Shown one piece after another: positions 1-5,168 of a DNA stretch of 5,648 nt. The stretch spans positions 1-5,648 of the forward strand of contig JAISJX010000060.1 of NCBI GenBank assembly GCA_031261145.1. Direction: 5' to 3'. Within the stretch, counting starts at the first letter, position 1. Each line of letters begins with the position of its first letter. The position numbers and the translations under genes are program-made. This stretch comes from Tannerella sp. (GTDB lineage Bacteria > Bacteroidota > Bacteroidia > Bacteroidales > Tannerellaceae). Under the pieces are notes generated by a model. It did not search any database. It saw only the letters and a program-made list of their open reading frames with translations, and was not told the DNA's origin.

Positions 1-245
1 AAGATCAGGCGCCTCGCGGAAAGGTCATTGATTTTCGCGTGCCGGTTGAAATGAACGGTGTTACAATTCACGACGGCGATATGATTATCGGCGATATAGA
101 CGGCGTATGTGTCGTTCCGCGACAAATAGAGAATGAAGTTTTTACCAAAGCATTGGAAAAAGCGCGAGGCGAACGGATGGTATTGAAAAAGATACAGGAA
201 GGGATGAAAGCGTTCGATGCGTTTGACAAATTCGGAATAATGTAA
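1..245 (+). CDS. RraA-family protein (aldolase/decarboxylase-like), 3' end only
   Basis: The reading frame is open from the left edge (first full codon at base 3) to TAA at 243-245, so this is the C-terminal 80 residues of a longer gene. A GTG at base 39 is not the real start, because the frame and the homology continue upstream of it. The visible part has the typical RraA/MenG-like C-terminal layout: RGKVIDFRVPVEMNGV, then HDGDMIIGDIDGVCVVP (the family's PGD-x-x-x-GD-x-DGV-x-x-P strand-turn-strand), then a charged C-terminal helix. Family members include 4-hydroxy-4-methyl-2-oxoglutarate aldolases and oxaloacetate decarboxylases; others only bind RNase E. The catalytic G-x-x-R-D segment lies outside the window, so activity cannot be judged. 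Next to a dehydratase, lactonase and dehydrogenase, a role in cleaving a 2-keto-3-deoxy sugar acid is plausible but inferred. The family call is fairly secure; the substrate is unknown. Confidence 0.85.
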   Translation, partial: DQAPRGKVIDFRVPVEMNGVTIHDGDMIIGDIDGVCVVPRQIENEVFTKALEKARGERMVLKKIQEGMKAFDAFDKFGIM

Positions 246-250
246 AAAAA

Positions 251-271
251 CTAAAAACTAAAAACTAAAAA
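251..271. repeat. Three perfect CTAAAAA heptamers
   Basis: Three exact head-to-tail copies of CTAAAAA lie at 251-257, 258-264 and 265-271, preceded by an A-run. They fill most of the 36-nt gap between the rraA-like stop and the dehydratase start and end 10 nt before its ATG. The unit is the reverse complement of the TTTTTAG unit at 4755-4810. There is no ribosome-binding sequence here, and the A-rich repeat is effectively the translation initiation region of the next gene. Confidence 0.9.
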
Positions 272-281
272 AAATTTTAAG

Positions 282-1451
282 ATGAAAATTACTGAAGTAA
301 AAGTGTGGTTGGTGCAAGGTATCAAATATAATTGGACTTTGCTCAAAATTTATACCGACGAAGGATATACGGGTGTCGGTGAATCAACGAACTGGCCCGG
401 AAGTCCGATTGTTTATGAAGCGACAAAACATGTCGGTGAACGCATTGTTGGTTTAGACCCGATGCAAACTGATTTTATCTGGACAAAATTGTACCGCGAT
501 CTGAATTGGATAGGCCCTTACGGCGCTTCTTTGTGCGCCATCAGCGGGATAGACATGGCTTTACTCGACTTGAAAGCCAAAAAATCAGGTGTTCCCTGCT
601 ATGAACTATTGGGAGGCAAGTACCGCAAAGACATTCTCCTGTATGCCAATTACTGGTTTATAAACGGTGGACACAATGTGTCCGATTATACGGAACAGGC
701 GTTGAAAGTGAAAGAAGCCGGTTTTACCGGATTGAAGTTTGACCCGTTTGCACACACCAATTACCTTTATGGCGAAGACTTGTCTGCCAACCTGATGCTG
801 ACGCCGCATCAACAAGATTTGGCTTTCGAGGTCTCCAAAGCCGTCAGAGAGGCGGTAGGTCCGGATTTTGACATCATGATTGAAACCCATGCCATGCTGA
901 ACTACCGGATAGCGGTGAAAATGGCCGAACGCTTGTCGCAGTTGAATATCACATGGTATGAAGAACCGGCAGGCCCGGAAAGTTCGCAAACCCTTCGGGC
1001 AATGCGCGAGCGGCTTCCTTCGGAAGTGTCCATCTGTGTAGGCGAACGGCATTACACCCGTTTCGGCATCCGTTCCTTGCTCGAAAAACATGTGTGCGAC
1101 ATCATCATGCCGGATATTACACGCTGCGGCGGGCCTTCCGAATTGAAACGGATGGCGACCATGGCGGAAGCGTATAATGTATTGATTGCACCACACAATC
1201 CGAATGGCCCTTTGTCCACTTTAGCCTCTGCTCAGGTTTGCGCAAGCATTCCCAACTTCTTCAGGCAGGAATTTATGTTTACCGACGTACCATGGAGGGA
1301 TACCATTATTGACCATCCGATTTCGGATATGGTTTACGACGGTTACCTACACTTGTCCGACCGTCCGGGATTGGGCGTTGATTTAGTGGAAGAAGAAATG
1401 GAGAAACATCCCGGATTTACCAAAAATCCTCCCGTAAATTTTTATATATAA
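282..1451 (+). CDS. Enolase-superfamily acid-sugar dehydratase (mandelate racemase-like)
   Basis: The 389-residue protein has the usual length and two-domain layout of the mandelate racemase/muconate lactonizing group: an N-terminal capping domain (about 1-115), then a TIM-type barrel. Visible active-site residues are K152-x-D154 (GLKFDPF), E201 and H203 (IETHAML), E227 (YEEP), E255 (GER), D278 (MPDITRCGG), H305 (APHNPNGP) and E330 (RQEF). Spacing matches what I recall for E. coli galactonate dehydratase (D183, H185, E209, E235, H285, E310). E201, E227 and E255 would bind Mg2+, H305 with D278 would be the base, and H203 the acid that helps expel the leaving hydroxyl. This supports dehydration of an aldonate or similar acid to a 2-keto-3-deoxy acid. 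There is no signal peptide. It lies 36 nt after the rraA-like gene and 8 nt before the SDR. The first metal ligand is Glu where galactonate dehydratase has Asp. The class is confident; the substrate (galactonate, gluconate, fuconate or other) is not determined. Confidence 0.92.
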   Translation: MKITEVKVWLVQGIKYNWTLLKIYTDEGYTGVGESTNWPGSPIVYEATKHVGERIVGLDPMQTDFIWTKLYRDLNWIGPYGASLCAISGIDMALLDLKAKKSGVPCYELLGGKYRKDILLYANYWFINGGHNVSDYTEQALKVKEAGFTGLKFDPFAHTNYLYGEDLSANLMLTPHQQDLAFEVSKAVREAVGPDFDIMIETHAMLNYRIAVKMAERLSQLNITWYEEPAGPESSQTLRAMRERLPSEVSICVGERHYTRFGIRSLLEKHVCDIIMPDITRCGGPSELKRMATMAEAYNVLIAPHNPNGPLSTLASAQVCASIPNFFRQEFMFTDVPWRDTIIDHPISDMVYDGYLHLSDRPGLGVDLVEEEMEKHPGFTKNPPVNFYI

Positions 1452-1459
1452 TATAATGT

Positions 1460-2254
1460 ATGAGTCTAAAGATTGATTTTAAAGACAAAGTAGTTTTGAT
1501 TACCGGCGTATCGTCCGGTATCGGATTGGGAACAGCTGCTGAATTTGCGAAAGCCGGCGCCCATGTAGCCGGATGTTCACGTAAACCGGAAGCGTATGAA
1601 AGCATTACACGGTTCAAACAGCATGTAATGAGCGAAGGTGGAAAAGTTTTATATGTACAGGCAGATGTAACGAAGTCTGAGGATTTGGAGCGTTTTGTAG
1701 AGAAAACGATTCAGACGTTCGGACGGTTGGATGCGGTTGTTTCCATTGCAGGCGCCAATGTGTTTGAAGGCGTAGAGCATTGTTCGGAAGACAGGTGGCA
1801 ATATAATCTTGACCTGAATCTGAACGCACACTGGCGTTTGGCAAAACTTTGCCGTCCCTTTCTGGCGCAAAGCGGAGAAGGGGTCGTTTTGCTGATGACC
1901 TCCAATCATGCTTTCAACACGATTCCCGGTTGTTTTCCGTATAATGTTACGAAAACGGCTATCACGGGATTGGTCCGTAGTATAGCCATCGAATGGGGAC
2001 CAAATATCCGGGCGGTAGGCATCGCTCCCGGATTTATAGAAACGCCGGTGAATGAAACATGGTTTAATTCGTTTCCCGATGCGGAAAAGGAACGACAGCG
2101 CACGATTGACTTGCATCCGGTCAAACGGATAGGTACGCCGGAAGAAGTTGGCGATTTATGTGTATTTTTGGCTTCGCCGATGGCACGTTTTATTACAGGA
2201 ACCACTGTCTTGATGGACGGCGGACGTTCGGCGTTAATGCAGGATTCGGTATGA
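1460..2254 (+). CDS. Short-chain dehydrogenase/reductase (SDR), probable sugar or sugar-acid oxidoreductase
   Basis: This is a classical SDR of 264 residues, a normal length. It has the nucleotide-binding T15-G-V-S-S-G-I-G22, D69-V70 for the adenine pocket, S95-I-A-G98 at the NNAG position, N120 in the helix-4 region, catalytic S148, Y161 and K165 (YNVTK), and P190-G-F-I-E-T195. The C-terminus has the usual FITGT-x-x-x-MDGG. After the second strand it reads CSRK (39-42) with no acidic residue, which in this family favours NADP(H) over NAD(H); that preference is inferred. The start is the ATG 8 nt after the dehydratase stop; another ATG at 1456 is out of frame. In context it may oxidise an aldose to the lactone used by the next gene product. 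Oxidation of a later 2-keto-3-deoxy acid, as in the L-fucose pathway, or a gluconate 5-dehydrogenase-like reaction cannot be excluded. Confidence 0.93.
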   Translation: MSLKIDFKDKVVLITGVSSGIGLGTAAEFAKAGAHVAGCSRKPEAYESITRFKQHVMSEGGKVLYVQADVTKSEDLERFVEKTIQTFGRLDAVVSIAGANVFEGVEHCSEDRWQYNLDLNLNAHWRLAKLCRPFLAQSGEGVVLLMTSNHAFNTIPGCFPYNVTKTAITGLVRSIAIEWGPNIRAVGIAPGFIETPVNETWFNSFPDAEKERQRTIDLHPVKRIGTPEEVGDLCVFLASPMARFITGTTVLMDGGRSALMQDSV

Positions 2255-2278
2255 ATAAAAAGTAATATATAAAGAATT

Positions 2279-3124
2279 ATGAAAGCGAATTTATTATACC
2301 ATTGTAACGATGAAACGGGAGAAGCGGCTACTTGGCTTCCCACTCCGGGCATATTTTTGTGGGTGGACATTGATAACGGAGTGTTGCACGAATATCACCC
2401 TAAAATAAACTGCATCATCAACCATACATTTCCGGATATGATAACAACAATCATCCCCTCAACAAACGACGTTGACGAAATATGGGTGGCTTTGAAAAAC
2501 AAATTAGTTTCGTATCATTTGATAAGCCGTGTGATGAAAGAATTGGTAACACTGCCGGAAATCACGGCGGAGTTGAGAACCAATGACGGCAAAGCCTCTC
2601 CCGAAGGACGGATATGGTTGGACGTCATGCACCTGAGCAATCATCAAGAAACAGGTTCGTTATATTGTATTGAAAAAGATTTTTCTTATCGTAAAGTGTT
2701 GGACAATCAATGTATCCCGAACGGCATTGTCTGGAACAGCGCCGGTGACAGGATGTATTATGCCGACTCCGGACGAGGCTGCATTTATCAGTTTGAGTAT
2801 GATGCGTTACACGGGACAATAGCTTCCCAAAAGATTGCCATACAAGTCCCTGCTGAATTTGGCATTCCCGACGGTATGACGATAGATAAGAATGGTCTTC
2901 TCTGGGTGGCACATTGGGGTGGTTTCGGCGTGTATGTGTGGAATCCCGAAACCGGAAAATTAGTGGATAAAATTGATGTGCCGGTTCCTTTGGCTGCATC
3001 TTGCGCCTTTGGAGGCAAGGAGATGGACGAACTCTTTATAACCACAGCACGTAGTGGTATGTCGGACGATGAAAAAGAGCGTTATCCGCTAAGTGGAAGT
3101 TTATTCAACGTTAAAATCAAATAA
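2279..3124 (+). CDS. SMP-30/gluconolactonase-family sugar lactonase
   Basis: The 281-residue protein is close to the family's usual length, with no signal peptide, so it is probably cytoplasmic. It follows the SMP-30 six-bladed propeller motif order: G14-E15-x-x-x-W19 with WVDI (the E-x-P-x-W metal-ligand Glu region), R100-T-N102-D103-G (substrate-binding Asn/Asp), GRIW (110-113), P147-N148-G (metal ligand), YADSGRGCIY (161-170), P197-D198-G-M (metal ligand Asp), LLWVAHWGGFGVYVWNPETG, and a late GG...ELFITTA. Such proteins bind one divalent metal and hydrolyse sugar 1,4- or 1,5-lactones to aldonic acids. Two motif positions differ from the usual form: the Pro of E-x-P-x-W is Ala17, and the usual FGTM after GRFW is LDVM. 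The gene starts 24 nt after the SDR stop, and its stop abuts the symporter ATG (TAA-ATG), which suggests translational coupling. The fold and ligands are well supported; the particular lactone is unknown. Confidence 0.9.
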   Translation: MKANLLYHCNDETGEAATWLPTPGIFLWVDIDNGVLHEYHPKINCIINHTFPDMITTIIPSTNDVDEIWVALKNKLVSYHLISRVMKELVTLPEITAELRTNDGKASPEGRIWLDVMHLSNHQETGSLYCIEKDFSYRKVLDNQCIPNGIVWNSAGDRMYYADSGRGCIYQFEYDALHGTIASQKIAIQVPAEFGIPDGMTIDKNGLLWVAHWGGFGVYVWNPETGKLVDKIDVPVPLAASCAFGGKEMDELFITTARSGMSDDEKERYPLSGSLFNVKIK

Positions 3125-4678
3125 ATGGCAACTATAGATATTATTATTTGCGCCGCTTACTGTTTCCTGATTCTGTTTATCGGCTTATACGTTTCACGTA
3201 CAAAAAAAGGGGAACAAAAAAATGCGAGCGATTATTTTCTGGCAGGCAGGGGATTGACTTGGTGGGTGATTGGCGCATCCATCATTTCGGCCAATATTTC
3301 GGCGGAACAATTTGTGGGAATGTCCGGCTCCGGCTTTGCCATCGGTTTGGGAATCGCTACTTATGAATGGATTGCGGCATTGGGACTTATCATTGTTGCC
3401 AAATTTTTCATTCCCATTTTCCTGAAAAAAAGAATCTATACCATGCCGCAATTTCTGGAAGAACGTTTCGACGGAAGGGTGAAAATGGTCATGGCTTTCT
3501 TTTGGTTGCTGGTATTTATTTTTATCAATCTGACTTCCATTTTATACTTGGGAGCCTTGACCATTGAAAAGGTGATGGGACTGCCGATGGGGATATGCAT
3601 ACTTGGATTGGCGCTTTTTGCGGGCATTTATTCTGTCTATGGCGGGCTGAAAGCCGTAGCCTTGACCGATGTCATTCAAGTGATATGTTTGGTTGTCGGC
3701 GGATTCGTGACCTTGTACGTAGCGTTGGATATCTTGGGCGCAGGAGATGGCTGTTTGAAAGGCTTTTCCAATTTATACAGTCAAGCGGGCGACAAGTTTC
3801 ACCTTATTCTGAAGAAATCCGATACGGGTTACATGGATTTGCCCGGTATATCCGTTATTGTCGGTGGATTGTGGGTCGCCAATCTCTACTATTGGGGTTG
3901 CAATCAGTATATTATTCAGCGGGCTTTGGCGGCTAAATCGGTAAAAGAAGCCCAATACGGGATGCTTTTTGCAGGGTTTATCAAATTATTCATTCCCTTG
4001 TTGGTAGTTATACCGGGGATTGCCGCTTTTGCGTTGAATGCTCCATTGGATAAATCGGACGAGGCATATCCGTGGTTGGTCAGCAATTTATTGCCTGTCG
4101 GAATGAAAGGGATTGCTTTTGCCGCTTTGATAGCTGCGATTGTCAGTTCGTTGGCTTCGTTGATGAACAGCGTGTCCACCATTTTTACGATGGACATCTA
4201 CCGGCCTTACTTCCGAAAAAAAGCAGAACAGCGGGAATTGGTACGTACAGGACGTTGTGCCAGTTTTATCGCACTTTGCATCGCGCTTTGCATCGCGCCC
4301 ATGTTGTCGGGACTTGACCAAGCGTTTCAATATATACAGGAGTTTACCGGATTCATCAGTCCGGGCGCTTTATCCATCTTCTTAGCCGGATTTTTCTATA
4401 AACGAGCGACAGCAAACGGCGCATTGGCAGCAGCATTGGGTACTTTCGTATTCTCTGTTGCGCTTAAATTCCTCTGTCCTTCTTTGCCTTGGATGGACCG
4501 CATGGAGATAGTCTTTTTCCTCTGTTTCGGTCTGATATTCCTTTTTCGAGGGAAAAAGACGGATAAAGAAAAATACCTTGACCTGCACGCAGGCATATTC
4601 AAGACTACGCCACTGTTCAATATCCTGTCTGTAGTGATAATGATTATTCTGGTCGTATTTTATTACTTCTGGTGGTAA
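3125..4678 (+). CDS. Na+/sugar symporter of the SSS family, vSGLT-like
   Basis: The 517-residue integral membrane protein has about 14 hydrophobic segments (roughly 5-22, 45-70, 78-98, 120-145, 152-170, 182-205, 241-262, 277-303, 322-352, 375-395, 400-422, 428-450, 455-473, 499-515), the solute:sodium symporter layout. It resembles Vibrio parahaemolyticus SGLT along its whole length. Shared stretches include ANISAEQF, ANLYYWG, NQYIIQR, LAAKSV, AAIVSSLAS and AFQYIQE. Mapping recalled vSGLT galactose-site residues gives Q62 (Q69), E81 (E88), N253 (N260), Y256 (Y263 gate), W257, K287 (K294) and Q402 (Q428), all conserved. Serine 91 becomes Ala84. The Na+ site maps to I58, A338, S341 and S342, with vSGLT Ala62 replaced by Ser55. 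The loop near 306-317 is about 19 residues shorter than in vSGLT. It would bring in unphosphorylated sugar with Na+, feeding the cytoplasmic enzymes encoded upstream. Its ATG directly follows the lactonase stop with no gap. It is the last gene before the terminator. Confidence 0.95.
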   Translation: MATIDIIICAAYCFLILFIGLYVSRTKKGEQKNASDYFLAGRGLTWWVIGASIISANISAEQFVGMSGSGFAIGLGIATYEWIAALGLIIVAKFFIPIFLKKRIYTMPQFLEERFDGRVKMVMAFFWLLVFIFINLTSILYLGALTIEKVMGLPMGICILGLALFAGIYSVYGGLKAVALTDVIQVICLVVGGFVTLYVALDILGAGDGCLKGFSNLYSQAGDKFHLILKKSDTGYMDLPGISVIVGGLWVANLYYWGCNQYIIQRALAAKSVKEAQYGMLFAGFIKLFIPLLVVIPGIAAFALNAPLDKSDEAYPWLVSNLLPVGMKGIAFAALIAAIVSSLASLMNSVSTIFTMDIYRPYFRKKAEQRELVRTGRCASFIALCIALCIAPMLSGLDQAFQYIQEFTGFISPGALSIFLAGFFYKRATANGALAAALGTFVFSVALKFLCPSLPWMDRMEIVFFLCFGLIFLFRGKKTDKEKYLDLHAGIFKTTPLFNILSVVIMIILVVFYYFWW

Positions 4679-4700
4679 TGCTCCTAAAAAATGAAAAAGA

Positions 4701-4736
4701 AAAAACCTCTCTTGCTGTTACGCAAGAGAGGTTTTT
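4701..4736 (+). terminator. Strong intrinsic terminator closing the operon
   Basis: A perfect 15-bp inverted repeat (4701-4715 with 4722-4736) surrounds the 6-nt loop TGTTAC. The core arms are CCTCTCTTGC and GCAAGAGAGG, extended by five A-T pairs that end in a T-run on the + strand. It lies 22 nt after the symporter stop. The A-run on the left arm means it could also terminate transcription from the minus strand, though no convergent gene is visible in the window. Confidence 0.93.
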
Positions 4737-4754
4737 GATTATAACAGGAACAAA

Positions 4755-4810
4755 CTTTTAGTTCTTAGTTTTTAACTTTTAGTTTTTAGTTTTTAGTTTT
4801 TAGTTTTTAG
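4755..4810. repeat. Eight-unit TTTTTAG heptamer array, partly degenerate
   Basis: There are eight contiguous 7-nt units. The last four (4783-4810) are perfect TTTTTAG. The first four read CTTTTAG, TTCTTAG, TTTTTAA and CTTTTAG, each one or two changes away. It starts 18 nt after the terminator arm. The unit is the reverse complement of the CTAAAAA triplet at 251-271. Because 7 is not a multiple of 3, the array puts TAG in all three + frames and TAA in all three - frames. Confidence 0.92.
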
Positions 4811-4870
4811 AGATGCTCGATTTCTTACCTAAAAACCTCCCATTGTCATTTTATCCTGATAATTATTGAT

Positions 4871-4885
4871 GAAATACCGTATTTC
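4871..4885. promoter_or_regulatory. 15-bp palindrome, possible operator
   Basis: GAAATAC-C-GTATTTC has perfect 7-bp arms around a single central base (4878). Its core ATACCGTAT recurs, reverse-complemented, in the nested dyad at 4937-4955; the two centres are 68 bp apart. Two related palindromes upstream of a promoter suggest sites for a dimeric DNA-binding protein. No regulator gene is in the window, so the function is inferred. Confidence 0.5.
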
Positions 4886-4922
4886 ACAAAATTTCATAAA
4901 ATCATTTAAAATATTAATAATC

Positions 4923-4968
4923 AGATGCAATAATGGATAAAATACGGTATTTTATTTATTTTGCATCT
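4923..4968. promoter_or_regulatory. 46-nt nested dyad / long hairpin with palindromic core
   Basis: The inner palindrome ATAAAATAC-G-GTATTTTAT (4937-4955) has perfect 9-bp arms. It sits inside outer arms AGATGCAA (4923-4930) and TTGCATCT (4961-4968), also perfect. Between them, 4932-4936 can pair with 4956-4960 using three A-T and two G-U pairs, leaving only T4931 bulged. Folded as one strand it gives about 21 bp with a 3-nt loop. It is not followed by a clean T-run, so it does not look like an ordinary terminator. It ends about 40 nt before the -7 box of the next gene and may be an operator or a cruciform-forming site. Confidence 0.6.
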
Positions 4969-4990
4969 TTCCATTTGAAAAAAAAGATGG

Positions 4991-5017
4991 TTGGGTGTGA
5001 AAAAAAAAATATCTTTG
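4991..5017 (+). promoter_or_regulatory. Bacteroidota-type promoter for the secreted-protein gene
   Basis: TATCTTTG at 5010-5017 fits the -7 consensus TAnnTTTG exactly and is followed by CA, as is common in Bacteroidales. The only upstream TTG candidate for the -33 box is TTGG at 4991-4994. It leaves 16 nt between TTG and the -7 box, shorter than the usual spacing, so the -33 element is weak or uncertain. Transcription would begin near 5024, giving a leader of about 145 nt. Confidence 0.65.
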
Positions 5018-5089
5018 CACACGTTTTAGCGAGAAAAAGAAGCAATTTAAGAACATATTAGTGTAAATTAACTTGTGGAAAATGATGAT

Positions 5090-5138
5090 AGTATAACGAA
5101 TAATTCAATGGATAATAGTATAACGATAAGTATAACAA
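5090..5138. repeat. Three copies of AGTATAAC in the leader
   Basis: AGTATAACGA occurs at 5090-5099 and 5117-5126, and AGTATAACAA at 5129-5138. The first and third copies are both followed by an ATAATT word, so a 16-nt stretch repeats with one mismatch at a 39-nt offset. The copies lie in the predicted untranslated leader, 31-79 nt before the ATG. They could be regulatory or simply a degenerate duplication in AT-rich DNA. Confidence 0.55.
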
Positions 5139-5168
5139 ATAATTAATAAATTTAAAATTTTAATTCGT

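Larger units (their letters stand above)
4737..5168. other. 432-nt AT-rich intergenic region, no convincing gene
   Basis: This stretch separates the operon terminator from the secreted-protein gene. In order it holds the TTTTTAG array, an apparently featureless piece (4811-4870), a 15-bp palindrome, an AT-rich spacer with ATTTCA-like words (4886-4922), a nested dyad, a promoter and a long leader with short direct repeats. I see no tRNA-like or other recognisable RNA gene and no plausible ORF. Confidence 0.8.

Noticed and set aside
39..245. GTG at 39 as the start of a separate 68-residue gene
   Set aside because: The frame stays open to the window edge, and residues upstream of 39 continue the RraA-family pattern, so this is a truncated gene rather than a small one.
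606..1196. 196-codon open frame on the minus strand
   Set aside because: It lies wholly inside the dehydratase gene on the opposite strand, has no recognisable motif and is rich in residues typical of antisense translation. The sense protein has a complete catalytic set.
1649..2116. 155-codon minus-strand frame inside the SDR gene
   Set aside because: It is antisense to a well-supported SDR, with no family resemblance and no promoter or start context of its own.
3595..3936. 113-codon + strand frame overlapping the symporter in another frame
   Set aside because: It is a shadow frame inside a transmembrane protein gene, with many Arg, Cys and Trp residues and no hydrophobic pattern or known motif.
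4271..4294. 12-nt tandem duplication (GCACTTTGCATC / GCGCTTTGCATC) in the symporter
   Set aside because: It encodes IALC-IALC in a membrane helix, but the segment has the same length as the matching part of vSGLT as I recall it, so it is not an inserted repeat.
4691..4738. 15-codon ORF (MKKKKPLLLLRKRGF) running through the terminator hairpin
   Set aside because: It could pass for a leader peptide before an attenuator, but it lies after the last operon gene, and its sequence follows from the A-run and hairpin arms. No gene starts within 400 nt that it could control.
4957..4963. TATTTTG as an alternative -7 promoter box
   Set aside because: It is one base short of TAnnTTTG and overlaps the right part of the nested dyad. 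The exact match at 5010-5017 is better.
4737..5168. CRISPR array suggested by repeated short units
   Set aside because: The units are 7-nt head-to-tail or short irregular repeats with no unique spacers of regular length, and no cas gene is present.
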